The notes: generated by a model not told the origin, from the letters alone. Positions 37,301-47,050 are shown, numbered from the stretch's first letter. The stretch is 64,000 bases of DNA from Prevotella sp. P2-180 (GCF_002251435.1 NZ_NPJI01000110.1:62001-126000); one strand, 5' to 3'. Numbers and translations are program-made.

Positions 37301-37692
37301 TCCGCCAGCCGTTCTTCTGTTCTTCCAATACCACACAGGGAGGTCTGCTTTCTTACCACGTGAACGACACATGGACACCTGAAATCAACGAAGATCCCAA
37401 TGCGCTCTATCCACGTGCCACATGGAGCAACGCTGTGCAGAACTATGCCGGTTCAGACCTTTGGGAGAAGGATGCCAAGTATCTTCGTCTGAAGACCATC
37501 TCATTATCATACGATTTTATCAATCCAGCCTTTAAGAAGATTGGTATGACAAAGTGCGAGGTGACACTCTCAGGTTACAACCTCTTTACTCTCACTCCCT
37601 ATGAGTGGGGTGATCCTGAGACAAGAGCATCCAATTCGCCTTCTTACCCGCTTCAGCGCACATATACAATCAGTCTGAACGTCGGCTTCTAA
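34372..37692 (+). CDS. SusC-family TonB-dependent transporter (first of tandem pair)
   Basis: This 1106-residue outer-membrane transporter has a long signal peptide, a carboxypeptidase-D-like domain (about 43-115; GSVVDENNEPIIGATILAL, TYIGYDEA), a TonB-box-like VEVVAYGVQKKVTVTGAIS, a plug (APLIQVDGVERTM, ATAVFGVRGANGVVLITTKRGS) and a barrel ending in TISLNVGF. It has no STN domain, so control is probably by a transcription factor outside the window. It is followed by SusD, then by a second SusC/SusD pair. Such double pairs occur in PULs for complex pectins, which fits the PL11 lyase further on. Confidence 0.95.
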   Translation: MIKQNKFIVKPVVQFAVAFAAMTFSPLGGGNLRAEVLNLQQSTAIKGSVVDENNEPIIGATILALGGKNTQGTVTDFDGNFSINVKPGQKIKITYIGYDEAIVVAKQGMRVQLKVSAGVELQGVEVVAYGVQKKVTVTGAISSVKSEDLVRTSVGSVNNVLGGQLSGVTTVQYSGEPGSDAAEIFVRGKATWGDSAPLIQVDGVERTMADIDPNEIESVTVLKDASATAVFGVRGANGVVLITTKRGSEGKAKISVSTSWTALSPTKMVEQASSYEYANFYNQMSYNDYLQRANVAVANGTFGSVDAYMAENAFAPSFSDAIIQKFKDGSDPIRFPNTRWADYIMKDITLQQQHNLNISGGTDRVKYFISAGYYSQDGLFKEFDRGYNYGYQYQRFNYRGNLDLKATKTTTLSFNVAGNVNDADKPYTGQGSGGMIKNIYYATPFSSPGIVDGKMVYCTTDYTDGLNLPFLGGSGMAYYGNGFMQTNVNKLQMDLVLDQKLDFITKGLSAKIKGSYNSAFTVNKQGNCGVATYNPLVQYDEAGKVILNPDGTPYIIYRQNGNDTDPSYGYSQGKARDWYLEGSVNYSRTFGKHTVNGLLLYNQSKQYYYSGSSYPDVPRSYVGLVGRVTYDYANKYLAEFNIGYNGSENFAPGRRFGTFPAGSIGWIASEEKFWKPISKVVSFFKLRASWGLVGNDKTTDAIRFMYLADPYITGSYGLITNCLTSPFTDTYGYLFGNGQPGEKSGIDGIAGAYESAKNNPDISWEKAFKQDYGFDINFFDDKIRATFDYYREHRTDILVRDYTVPSTIGFTMPYTNAGETKSWGWEVSLSYNDKIGKDFRFWSKLNLSYNQNEIIEMKETPQKNEYMYARGHRIGARSMYQFWKYYEGEQTKAEYEQTFGSPFPTQLVANLQPGDCVYVDLDQDGKIDQNDMTRDNGFTDDPEYMAGLTFGFNWKRLTFNAQFTGAWNVSRYITDVFRQPFFCSSNTTQGGLLSYHVNDTWTPEINEDPNALYPRATWSNAVQNYAGSDLWEKDAKYLRLKTISLSYDFINPAFKKIGMTKCEVTLSGYNLFTLTPYEWGDPETRASNSPSYPLQRTYTISLNVGF

Positions 37693-37725
37693 TATAATAA
37701 GGTAACACATTTAAAAGCAAACAAA

Positions 37726-40020
37726 ATGAAACACAATATATTATTACGTAGTGCAGTGGCAATGCTTGCGGCAAGTGCAACCTTCATGGCTTGTACCGAC
37801 AATATCGCCGTGGGTAATGCAGCCCTCGACAAAGCCACCAGCTCCACTGCCACTATTGATACTGTATTCAACAATGCAGAATATACCCGACAGTTTCTTG
37901 TAGGTATATATTCCAAGCAGTACTACGGACTGCCATACGCCAATGGTGGTGCCAACATGCCCCACTCAGGTAATCCATACACTGGTAAGTTTGACGGTCT
38001 TACCGACTGCTGGCATCTGTTCTGGAACGGTGCTGCCGTTTACGGACAGTACTATACTGGTGCCATGACAGCCACCACCAACCGTTCCGACGGACTCGAC
38101 GGTCCTCTCTACTCCTACGATAAGGAGTATCAGTGGTATATGATTCGTGCCTCTCACATCTTCCTTCAAAACGTTGACCGTGCTCCCGAGGCAGATATGA
38201 CGCAGGAGGAGAAGAACCGCCTGAAGGCTGAGGCTCGTTGTCTGATGGTTGACGCGTTCTTCAACACTTTCCAGCATTATGGTGGTATTCCAATCATGGA
38301 TCATGCATTGGAGACTGGTGAGGTAACAAATCAGTTCCCCCGCAATAGTGTAGAGGAATGTGTTGACTGGATGGAGTGTCAGCTCGACAGTGCCATCAAC
38401 GAGAGTGCATTCCCATGGATAACTTCTAACCCTGCTACAATGAACGGTCGTTGGACAAAGGCAGGAGCTATGGCTCTGAAATGCAAGCTGTTGCAGTTTG
38501 CCGCTTCTCCATTGCTCAATCCTAAGGATGGCAAACCTTATTACTCTGGCGCATCAGAGGAGGTAAGACCTTACATTATGTACACCGATGCCTCCAAATA
38601 TCAGGAGCGTTGGGACAAGTTTGCAAAGGCTTGCGATGATTTCTATAACGCACTTCAGAGCAATGGACAGTACAAGATTGTGGAGGCTGTCATTCCTTCG
38701 TCCGCAAATACAGCAGCTAAGAAGGTGCCTTATTATCGTCTAGCATATCGTAAGGGATATTTCCGGCACGAATCTACTGAGATTCTTCATTCAGTACGCG
38801 TGTATGGTAACGACCCAATGTCAACTGCACGTTACGGATGGCATGAATGGTATTCTAAGTCAGTTCCACGTAACTCTTACTGTCCTACTCACGAATATGT
38901 GGAGAAGTTCTCTTGGAATGACGGTGAACCGTTTAACTGGGAGAATGCTGCAAAGAAGACTTACAAGAATTCGGCAACAGAACCTGAAATTACTGAAGAG
39001 GCACAGACTGATGGTACTACAAAATATACAGTGAGCAACTTCACGACCAATAAGATTACAGGTGCCATCACACGTCAAGCAAAGTCTCTGCATACCATGT
39101 TTGTAAGTGGTGACGTTCCTGCAGATGGTCGTCAGATTAACACAACACTGACCCGTGACCCGCGCCTCTATGAGGAGTGTATTGTGAATGGTCAGAACAT
39201 GAACCTCGACTGGACTGACGCTTCCATGAAAGGTTATCCTTGGGAGTTGTGGTATAATGGTAATGACGGAGGTACAGGTGTACTCACTCAGCAGAATACC
39301 ATGTTTGGTTCGGGATATGGATTTAACAAGTACTATCTTGGTACTGGAGTATATACCAAAGACGAGAGTGCCGACTCTTATCGTTTCCCGACACAATGGG
39401 TGGCTCTCTCTTTGCCAGAGTTCTATCTCCAGTATGCCGAGGCTCTCGTGATGCGTTCTAATCCAGATGTTGCAAAGGCAGTGCAGATGGTTGACATCGT
39501 ACGCTCACGCGTTGGTCTTCCAACAATGGCAAAGGTATGGACAAGTTCTTCATGGCGCAAGACCAAAGACTATACAGCTACTACAGCCGCTGCCGCCGCA
39601 ACAGCAACAGTTACCCTTGGTAATGGCGAGACATCAACTGAATTCATGGAGGAACTGCTCGACGAGCGTGTTCGCGAACTTGGTCTTACCAACGCCCGCT
39701 GGTTTGATATGATTCGCCTGAAGCGCACCGACTGGATGACCAAGCAGCTTCACGGCATTATGCAGTACCGTATGATACAGAAGGGTACTGTCTTCGAGAG
39801 CCGCCACGTGGCATGGGTAGGTTCCGACCGCGATAACGATGCTTCATCCACACAGCCTCTTTTCTTCCTCAATTCTATCAAGCCAATTACAGGCAACAGC
39901 CGCTATCTTTGGAACAAGGACCCGAAGAGCGACGAGGTAAAGAAGTGGTTGCTCGCACCGCTGCCACAGGCAGAAATCAATAAGCAATATGGTCTTGTTC
40001 AAAACCCAGGTTGGGAATAA
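37726..40020 (+). CDS. SusD-family lipoprotein (first of tandem pair), long form
   Basis: At 764 residues this is much longer than the usual 500-600 of SusD proteins. It has a lipobox FMAC (Cys23), the TPR-like helix RLKAEARCLMVDAFFNTFQHYGGIP, GRWTKAGAMALKCKLLQFAASPL, and the C-terminal LDERVRELGLTNARWFDMIRLKRTDW and LPQAEINKQYGLVQNPGW. The extra length is spread over several insertions (about 300-460 and 540-620), probably surface loops that shape a large glycan-binding site. It starts 33 bp after its SusC partner. Confidence 0.93.
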   Translation: MKHNILLRSAVAMLAASATFMACTDNIAVGNAALDKATSSTATIDTVFNNAEYTRQFLVGIYSKQYYGLPYANGGANMPHSGNPYTGKFDGLTDCWHLFWNGAAVYGQYYTGAMTATTNRSDGLDGPLYSYDKEYQWYMIRASHIFLQNVDRAPEADMTQEEKNRLKAEARCLMVDAFFNTFQHYGGIPIMDHALETGEVTNQFPRNSVEECVDWMECQLDSAINESAFPWITSNPATMNGRWTKAGAMALKCKLLQFAASPLLNPKDGKPYYSGASEEVRPYIMYTDASKYQERWDKFAKACDDFYNALQSNGQYKIVEAVIPSSANTAAKKVPYYRLAYRKGYFRHESTEILHSVRVYGNDPMSTARYGWHEWYSKSVPRNSYCPTHEYVEKFSWNDGEPFNWENAAKKTYKNSATEPEITEEAQTDGTTKYTVSNFTTNKITGAITRQAKSLHTMFVSGDVPADGRQINTTLTRDPRLYEECIVNGQNMNLDWTDASMKGYPWELWYNGNDGGTGVLTQQNTMFGSGYGFNKYYLGTGVYTKDESADSYRFPTQWVALSLPEFYLQYAEALVMRSNPDVAKAVQMVDIVRSRVGLPTMAKVWTSSSWRKTKDYTATTAAAAATATVTLGNGETSTEFMEELLDERVRELGLTNARWFDMIRLKRTDWMTKQLHGIMQYRMIQKGTVFESRHVAWVGSDRDNDASSTQPLFFLNSIKPITGNSRYLWNKDPKSDEVKKWLLAPLPQAEINKQYGLVQNPGWE

Positions 40021-40041
40021 TAACAATAAATGAACTCGAAT

Positions 40042-42918
40042 ATGAAAACAAAGAATATCATAATGCTGACATTGCTCGCAGGCTCATGCCTGCCGGCAAT
40101 GGCACAGTCAGACATCATTGATTCCGTGGCTTACAAGGATCAGACCGTTGACATTGGTGCCAACCGCCTGTTCACTCGTGAGCAGTCAACAGCTGCCGTC
40201 AGTGTCATCTCTACAAAGGATGTCAACAAGCGTGGAGCACGCAATATCGGCAATAACATACTGGGACAAGGTAATGGACTCGTCAGCCTTGACGGTTCTG
40301 GTATTTATGCATCCCAGAATCCTACATTTTATCTCCGAGGCCTTCAGTCGCTTAACGGCAACACACCACTCATTCTTGTTGACGGTGTGGAGCGTGCCAT
40401 TGAGAATGTGGTTGCAGAGGATGTGGAAAGCGTTCAGATTCTTAAGGATGCCGCTGCCACAGCACTTTATGGCTACAAGGGTGCCAACGGCGTAGTGCTC
40501 ATCACCACCAAGCACGGACAGTATAACACCAAGTCGTTCACATTCACCTATGACCACGTGTTCTCATTCCTCACCAACAAACCCGAGATGGCTGACGCTG
40601 CAACATACGCATCGGCTGTCAATGAGGCTTACCGCAATCAGGGAAGTACAGGCAATGTGGCATATAGTGACGCTGTTATCAATGCCTATAAGAACGGCAC
40701 CAACCCTCTTTACTATCCTAATGTGAACTGGGCTGACGAGACATTCCGCAATGTCTCCAATAACGACCGCTTTAACCTGGAGTTCAAGGGTGGTACGAAG
40801 AATTTCCGCTACTATACCAACGTACAGTTGCTTACCAACAAGGGATTCATCAAGAACTTCCAGAACGACGGTTATTCAACACAGGACAAATACACCCGTG
40901 GTACCCTCCGTTCGAACATGGATATCGACCTCAGTCCTAAGACCAAGTTGCACACCCATCTCTACGGTTTGCTCACCGAGCAGTCGCAGCCGGGTTCACA
41001 GGCCAACCTTTGGTCGATGATATATCAGGTGCCCGCAAATGCCTTCCCCGTGAAGGTAAACGATGCAGTATGGGGTGGTAACACTGTTTATACAACAAAC
41101 AACCCCGTAGCACAGAGCCAGGCTGCCGCTTACTACAAGAATCACCAGCGCGCCCTCTATGCCGACGTACAACTTGTGCAGGATCTCTCGGCCATCACCG
41201 AAGGACTGAGTGCCCAGGGACAGATTGGTTATGACACATGGTCGAATGTATATGAGAATCACTCTAAGACCTATCGCTATAGCTACTATGAGGTGTCAAA
41301 CGCTGGCGATGTGATATCCGACGGCAATGCTTCATTGTCTTCCGTTCAAGGTACTGACTCTAATATGGGTACTGCATCTGGCAACAACTCTTGGATTCGC
41401 CGTTGCATCTTCAATGGCTCCATTAATTATGACAGGACATTTGCCGAGAAGCATAATGTATATGGACAGTTGAAGTATGACTATGAGTATAACGACCAGA
41501 CCGGTACAAACACCACCGTCTATCGTCATAACATATCTCTCTTCGCCCATTACGGTTTTGCCAACAAGTATCTTCTCGACGTTGCCCTCGTTGAGTCAGG
41601 TTCAAGCCGTTTGGCTCCTGGCAGCAAGTGGGCTTTCTCTCCCAATGTATCTGCCGCATGGAATATCTCCAACGAGTCGTTCATGAAGGATGTGAAATGG
41701 GTTGACTTCCTCAAGCTCCGCGCTTCATTTGGTAACCAGTCGCTCGATGTGCTTCCCGGAAGCAACGTGTGGACCTATTACGACCAGTTCTATCTGATGA
41801 ACGGAACATCTTATCCGTTCGATGCCACATACACAGGAACACAGTGGGGCAACACCTATTTGTCAACAGCCCCCACTCAGTCGCTGGGTCATGAGCGTTC
41901 CACCAAGTTTAATGTCGGTATCGACGCAACCCTCTTCGGCAGTCTGAATGTATCTTTGGATTACTTCTATCAGCATCGCTACGACATCTGGTGCTCTACA
42001 GCCGGAAGCTACAACAGCGTGTTCGGTCTTGGTGCTCCATACGAGAATGTGGGTGTAGTCAACTCACAAGGTTTTGAAATCTCTGCCGACTACAGCAAGA
42101 AGATTAATTCTGACCTCACCATCAATGTCGGTGCATCGTTTACATTCAACAAGAACACCATTAAGGAGCAGGCAGAGGCTCCACAGCTCTACGCCAATAC
42201 AGCATCCACCGGTCACTGCTACGGACAGGCCTTCGGCTATGTTGCCAATGGATTCTTCCAGAAGAGCGATGACATCAATGGCGACGGTATCATCTCAACG
42301 TCAGAAATGACGGAGAAGGGTTATCCCGTGCAGTCCTTCACAACGGTTTATCCCGGTGACGTGAAGTATGTTGACCTAACAGGCGAAAATATCATCGACG
42401 CCAATGACCGCAAGGCTATCGGCTACAGCACTACAGCTCCTGACATCTACTACAACTTCCATCTCGGAGCAGAATACAAGGGCATCGGTCTCGACGCAAT
42501 GTTCCAGGGCGTGGGTCGTTGGACTGGATTCATGACAACCAACGGCCTCTACCGCTCAGCTGTTGCCACCAACACCCTCTCACAGTATCTCTATGAGAAC
42601 TCCTGGTCGGCAGAGCGTGGCAATACAGAGAGTGCACTCTTCCCGCGTCTCTCTACGACAAGCAATGCCAACAACGACTTGAACAGCACATTGAACATGT
42701 TCGACCGCAGCTATATCAAGCTCCGCTACGTGGAACTCTATTACAATCTGCCGAAGTCGTTGCTCAACAAACTCAGCGTTATCAACAATGTCAAACTCTA
42801 TGTTCGTGGCACAGACCTCTTTACAGCAGACCATCTCGACAAGGCTGACGCCGCCTCATATGGTGTGGCACAGCCTCTGACAAGAAGTGTTCAACTCGGT
42901 GCTGCCCTTACATTCTAA
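40042..42918 (+). CDS. SusC-family transporter lacking the N-terminal carboxypeptidase-like domain
   Basis: This 958-residue SusC homologue goes straight from the signal peptide (ending AMAQ) to a plug-leading segment (KDQTVDIGANRLFTREQSTAAV) that replaces the usual EVVVVGYG stretch. The plug (ILVDGVERAIENV, ATALYGYKGANGVVLITTKHG) and barrel (ending VQLGAALTF) are intact. The carboxypeptidase-D-like domain of about 80 residues found in the other three SusC proteins here is absent, as is any STN domain. The start at 40042 gives the better signal peptide; an in-frame ATG at 40030 is possible. It is the second SusC of the tandem set, 21 bp after the preceding SusD. Confidence 0.92.
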   Translation: MKTKNIIMLTLLAGSCLPAMAQSDIIDSVAYKDQTVDIGANRLFTREQSTAAVSVISTKDVNKRGARNIGNNILGQGNGLVSLDGSGIYASQNPTFYLRGLQSLNGNTPLILVDGVERAIENVVAEDVESVQILKDAAATALYGYKGANGVVLITTKHGQYNTKSFTFTYDHVFSFLTNKPEMADAATYASAVNEAYRNQGSTGNVAYSDAVINAYKNGTNPLYYPNVNWADETFRNVSNNDRFNLEFKGGTKNFRYYTNVQLLTNKGFIKNFQNDGYSTQDKYTRGTLRSNMDIDLSPKTKLHTHLYGLLTEQSQPGSQANLWSMIYQVPANAFPVKVNDAVWGGNTVYTTNNPVAQSQAAAYYKNHQRALYADVQLVQDLSAITEGLSAQGQIGYDTWSNVYENHSKTYRYSYYEVSNAGDVISDGNASLSSVQGTDSNMGTASGNNSWIRRCIFNGSINYDRTFAEKHNVYGQLKYDYEYNDQTGTNTTVYRHNISLFAHYGFANKYLLDVALVESGSSRLAPGSKWAFSPNVSAAWNISNESFMKDVKWVDFLKLRASFGNQSLDVLPGSNVWTYYDQFYLMNGTSYPFDATYTGTQWGNTYLSTAPTQSLGHERSTKFNVGIDATLFGSLNVSLDYFYQHRYDIWCSTAGSYNSVFGLGAPYENVGVVNSQGFEISADYSKKINSDLTINVGASFTFNKNTIKEQAEAPQLYANTASTGHCYGQAFGYVANGFFQKSDDINGDGIISTSEMTEKGYPVQSFTTVYPGDVKYVDLTGENIIDANDRKAIGYSTTAPDIYYNFHLGAEYKGIGLDAMFQGVGRWTGFMTTNGLYRSAVATNTLSQYLYENSWSAERGNTESALFPRLSTTSNANNDLNSTLNMFDRSYIKLRYVELYYNLPKSLLNKLSVINNVKLYVRGTDLFTADHLDKADAASYGVAQPLTRSVQLGAALTF

Positions 42919-42938
42919 ACTTAATAATGATTACGATT

Positions 42939-44765
42939 ATGAAATTGAATAAGAATATATTAGGCTTTGCAATGGCTGCGATGGCATTGTCATCTTGCAA
43001 TATGGACTACAATGAATACACAGCCTACGACAGGGAGTACATCGAGCGTTCCTTCGCCTACGTGGGAGGTTTGATGACTACAATCTATACAGATATCGAC
43101 ACCGACTGGGGTAATCTCTCGGGAGCTATGTTGTCATCGGCAACCGACGAGTCGGAGTATAGCCACGATGGCAATTCCATCGAGGATTTCTACAATGGCA
43201 ACTGGAGTGCAGCCAATCCCCACCAGACTATCTGGTCATCGGCTTATGAGGGTATAACTTATTGTAATGAGATTATAGACAACTGGTCGAATCTCGACTT
43301 CGAGCAGTTTAAGCTCAACCTCGACTACGATAAGCAGATGTATCTCTACAAGAACTATGTGTATGAAGCTCGCTGGGCTCGCGCCTACTTCTACTTCACC
43401 TTGCTTCGCCAGTATGGCGGTGTGCCTTTTAAGGCTCACAACACCACAGGTACTGAGGAAACTGCAATGCCACGCACAAGTGCTGATGAGATCTTTGCCT
43501 TTATCGCCAATGAGTGCGACAGCATTAAGGACAAGATTATCGAGGACTACTCAGCCGACAAGGAGCACATCCTCGCAAAGGCAGAGAATGGTCGCGCCAA
43601 CAAGTATGCAGTGCTTGCGCTGAAGGCTCAGGCCGCCCTCTATCATGCCTCACCTCTCTTCTCTCAGGGCAAGAGCGCCGACGAGAAGAAGGCTCTTTGG
43701 GCTGCTGCCGTGGCTGCCAATAAGGAACTTATAGACGCTGCCGAGGCAAAGGGGTTGGGACTTGCTTCAGATATTGCCTTGCTTTGGGGCACTGAGTATT
43801 ACTCTAATGCCGAAAGCAGCAAGGAGATAATCTTCGCCCGTCGTACCGCATCTGCCAATACCTTCGAGACATATAACTTCCCCGTGGGTTATTCGTCAGC
43901 TCAGGGAGGCAACTGTCCTACACAGGACCTCGTGGATGCCTTTGAGTGCATAGATGGCAAGAGCATTGCCGAGAGCGACCTTTATGACGCTGCCAATCCA
44001 TACGCCAAACGCGACGCACGTCTTGCAAAGACTGTTGTTGTCAATGGTGAGGCTTGGCCTAACGACCTTGCGGCTTATAATAGCGAACACCCTGTAATCG
44101 AGACTTATATCGGTGGTTATCACTCGCGCACCGGTAATGCAGCAGGTAAGTCATACGCAACAACCACGAGCTACTATCTGAAGAAGTTCTGCAATCCTAA
44201 CCAGATTCTTCGTGCACGCTCTGGTGTTTCTGTCACAACTTCACCTCATGGATGGCTTACATTCCGCATGGGTGCCATGTACCTCAACTATGCTGAGGCT
44301 CTCTACCAGTATTTCAAGGCTTCTGGCAATGCCAATGCTGCCGATGCAAGCGGAAGCGTGACATATAAGGAGACCGACGGAACAGAGAAGACCATCTCTA
44401 TCCCTGCTTCACAGACCGCAGCCAAGATGGCAAGCATGACCCGCACACGTTCCGGCATGCCTGAGTTTGCTATAGGTATGAGCAACGATGAGTTCTGGGC
44501 AAAGTACAAGAACGAGCGCAGAGTTGAGCTCGCCTTTGAGGGACATCGCTTCTATGACGTGCGCCGCTGGATGGAGGATGGTGACAAGTTTATGAACATC
44601 CACCGCATGGAGATTACCAAGAACGACGATGGCACATTCACTTATAATAAGGTGGCAGTGACACGTGGTAACGGACAGTGGCAGACGAAGTGGAATCTCT
44701 TCCCCTTCTCACAGACCGAGATCATGAAGTCGGGCAATGCCATTGTTCAGAACGAGGGATGGTAA
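42939..44765 (+). CDS. SusD-family lipoprotein (second of tandem pair)
   Basis: This 608-residue surface lipoprotein has lipobox LSSC (Cys20) and a typical SusD pattern: NYVYEARWARAYFYFTLLRQYGGVPF, RANKYAVLALKAQAALYHASPLF, MYLNYAEALYQYFKASG, and NERRVELAFEGHRFYDVRRWME before FPFSQTEIMKSGNAIVQNEGW. It pairs with the SusC at 40042-42918, 20 bp upstream. An in-frame ATG at 42927 is an alternative start. The bases around the two ATGs are strikingly like those at the start of the SusE/F-like gene at 519/507 (ACGATTATGAAATTGAA), which suggests a shared ancestry of the signal-peptide region. Confidence 0.94.
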   Translation: MKLNKNILGFAMAAMALSSCNMDYNEYTAYDREYIERSFAYVGGLMTTIYTDIDTDWGNLSGAMLSSATDESEYSHDGNSIEDFYNGNWSAANPHQTIWSSAYEGITYCNEIIDNWSNLDFEQFKLNLDYDKQMYLYKNYVYEARWARAYFYFTLLRQYGGVPFKAHNTTGTEETAMPRTSADEIFAFIANECDSIKDKIIEDYSADKEHILAKAENGRANKYAVLALKAQAALYHASPLFSQGKSADEKKALWAAAVAANKELIDAAEAKGLGLASDIALLWGTEYYSNAESSKEIIFARRTASANTFETYNFPVGYSSAQGGNCPTQDLVDAFECIDGKSIAESDLYDAANPYAKRDARLAKTVVVNGEAWPNDLAAYNSEHPVIETYIGGYHSRTGNAAGKSYATTTSYYLKKFCNPNQILRARSGVSVTTSPHGWLTFRMGAMYLNYAEALYQYFKASGNANAADASGSVTYKETDGTEKTISIPASQTAAKMASMTRTRSGMPEFAIGMSNDEFWAKYKNERRVELAFEGHRFYDVRRWMEDGDKFMNIHRMEITKNDDGTFTYNKVAVTRGNGQWQTKWNLFPFSQTEIMKSGNAIVQNEGW

Positions 44766-44787
44766 GACATATTTAGATATTCTGAAA

Positions 44788-44829
44788 GTCAGTTGCAGAC
44801 TTCCTCCGCAAGTGTTGTCTGCGACTGAC
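44788..44829 (+). other. Hairpin between SusD and the downstream secreted-protein gene
   Basis: GTCAGTTGCAGAC (44788-44800) pairs with GTCTGCGACTGAC (44817-44829) with one G-T pair; the loop is 16 nt. No strong T run follows directly. It may stabilise the 3' end of the SusC/SusD message or partly terminate it, so that the next gene is made at a different level. Confidence 0.55.
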
Positions 44830-44878
44830 AAACGAAATAATTTTATTATCTTAATTATTAATTAAAAATCAAACTAAA

Positions 44879-47035
44879 ATGAAAAAGTTTACTTTAATTT
44901 CATTGCTTATGCTTATCTGTTGCACGATGGCAAAAGCAGAGTTGATGGACAAGTTCTTCTTCAAGATTCCGACCGACAAGGCTGACGGATGGACTCTTCA
45001 GGATGCAGGTCGTATGACTCTTACCCCAAGCAAGGATTACCTTGAGGTAAAACTCACCAACAATGGTGGACGTATGATAAACCGTTTCTGGAACGAGGAT
45101 GCTTGGAAGAAGGTTGACGTGGCTTCCCTGCCTAACAACACTTACAAGTTCACTAAGGACATGAAGATGACTGTCAATGCAACACGTACCGACATGGAGT
45201 TTGTGCTTCTTCCTGTCAACGCTTGTTCAGCTACAGACTCTCGCGTCTCTTCACACAACTATCACTGGTTTAACAACGAGGGTGAAGACTATTTCTTCCG
45301 TTATCGTGTAACAGCTTCTACAGCTGAGTCTGTTGATATCGTAATCAACGAGAATCCTACTGCCCGTGGCGATTGGCCCGCACCTACAGAGGAGTCTGAG
45401 ACTGCAACTCTTAACGTTGGCGTTAAGTATTCTTTCGCAGTAGAGATTAACGTTGCTGACAAGACAGCCACTTACACTATCTCTGACGAGGAGGGTAATG
45501 TAGTAAAAACAGGTGTTCACAACTATGTTTGCGAAGAGAACCGTGCTGGTATCTGGGTAATGTCACCCAACAGTGCCAACTCTGTAATTCAGCTCTCTAA
45601 TATGGGTCTTTCTTACAAGGCTGAGGGTCCATTCGCTAACGAGCCTTCTGTAGATCTTCTCGCAGCTATTGGAGCACAGCGTGCATATTATGTAAACTTT
45701 GACGAGGGTCATACTCTTCACTGGATTCAGTTAGGTGATGCAGAGGATAATGTTGGAAACACATTTACTGATGGTGAGGAAAACACTGTTGAATATGGCG
45801 ATGCAAATGATACTCGTGAATTTGAGCAGAATGCAGAGGAATATTTCGGTAAGAAGATTATCTATTGCACAAAGTCTGGTGAACTGAAAGTTTGGACTAC
45901 TCTCTCTGACAATGAGGAGAATGCATCTGAAGAGATTATCAATGAAGTAGTATGTGAGGAGATTGCCATGCCTTCTCCTACAGCTATAATCACAAATGTA
46001 GAGGAAGGATTTGGCAAGGAGTACAAGATTTTAGCCGACAACTCTGAAACACTTCTTAAGCCTGTTGTTACAATCAAGGTTAAAGTTAAGAATGCGAGTG
46101 GTGCTGTAGTTGAGGAAAAAGACATTCTCTCTGGTGAACTAGTTAAGATTGCTGATGCAGGTTCAATCGAGCTTTATTCATTCGATGGCACTCACCCAGA
46201 TAAGTGGTATTCTCCATCTGATGTTGTTACCATCGAAAACAACGCTGAATATACAACAGCTGTGGATAAGAGCTACATCATGACATACGACGAAATCAAT
46301 GCCGGATTGGCTGGATGGGATATCGTTGAGCTTGTTGACGCTGCAGGTAAGTCACACTGGGATCGTATCATGTCATCTGAGAAGCGTGGCTACAAGGCTG
46401 ACGGAACAAATGAGGTTTATGTTGAAGACAATGCTGCTTCTTACGTAAGCGTTAAGGAAGGTCACGGCCTCTTCGCCGACACTGACTGCGGTACTGATAA
46501 TGCAAAGTGGAACGTGCTCTGTCCTAACGATGTTTACACTTGCGCCCTCCCACTTATCCCCTCTGAGGAAAACGCTGCTCTCTACAAGGTGTTCAACGAT
46601 CACTATGCTTGGTGTATAATGCCATTCGAGGGATTGGTTTACTATGATGTAAGCACTAAGGTTGACGGCGACTGCGCTGTACGTTCTAACTACCTCAACA
46701 TGCACCTTGATCCTAAGTACACAAGCGACGATGCAAGCAAGCCAAACTTCTTCATCGTTAACAAGACTGGTGGTTACAACCGTCCTGACAAGGGTGACTG
46801 CACCTCTTCAGAGGTTGTTGTTGCTGGCGAGACTTTCAAGCTCTATCGTTATGACACTGCTATCAGCAGCGTAAAGGTTATGACCTACAAGGGCTTCAAC
46901 CCCAGCGCAGGCATCTCTTCTGTAAAGGACAACAATGAAGCTGCTTCTGCAGTTAAGAAGGTTGTTACCAAGAACGGTGTCCTCATCGTTAATGGTGACA
47001 AGGTATTCAGCGCCTCAGGTGCTCGTGTGAAGTAA
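44879..47035 (+). CDS. Large secreted protein of unknown function in the PUL
   Basis: This 718-residue protein has a signal peptide (MKKFTLISLLMLICCTMAKAE) and no recognised catalytic motif. The N-terminal third (about 25-250) looks like a beta-sandwich (LEVKLTNNGGRMINRFW; YSFAVEINVADKTATYTISDEEGNVV). The middle is acidic and may hold a second beta domain. The last 25 residues (VVTKNGVLIVNGDKVFSASGARVK) look like a shortened C-terminal sorting-type tail. Codon use around 45.6-46.9 kb is richer in T-ending codons than the neighbouring genes, seen by eye. Its place right after two SusC/SusD pairs and before a terminator makes a surface glycan-binding protein the best guess. I do not recognise the family. 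Confidence 0.8.
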   Translation: MKKFTLISLLMLICCTMAKAELMDKFFFKIPTDKADGWTLQDAGRMTLTPSKDYLEVKLTNNGGRMINRFWNEDAWKKVDVASLPNNTYKFTKDMKMTVNATRTDMEFVLLPVNACSATDSRVSSHNYHWFNNEGEDYFFRYRVTASTAESVDIVINENPTARGDWPAPTEESETATLNVGVKYSFAVEINVADKTATYTISDEEGNVVKTGVHNYVCEENRAGIWVMSPNSANSVIQLSNMGLSYKAEGPFANEPSVDLLAAIGAQRAYYVNFDEGHTLHWIQLGDAEDNVGNTFTDGEENTVEYGDANDTREFEQNAEEYFGKKIIYCTKSGELKVWTTLSDNEENASEEIINEVVCEEIAMPSPTAIITNVEEGFGKEYKILADNSETLLKPVVTIKVKVKNASGAVVEEKDILSGELVKIADAGSIELYSFDGTHPDKWYSPSDVVTIENNAEYTTAVDKSYIMTYDEINAGLAGWDIVELVDAAGKSHWDRIMSSEKRGYKADGTNEVYVEDNAASYVSVKEGHGLFADTDCGTDNAKWNVLCPNDVYTCALPLIPSEENAALYKVFNDHYAWCIMPFEGLVYYDVSTKVDGDCAVRSNYLNMHLDPKYTSDDASKPNFFIVNKTGGYNRPDKGDCTSSEVVVAGETFKLYRYDTAISSVKVMTYKGFNPSAGISSVKDNNEAASAVKKVVTKNGVLIVNGDKVFSASGARVK

Positions 47036-47050
47036 TTTCATACCATACCA

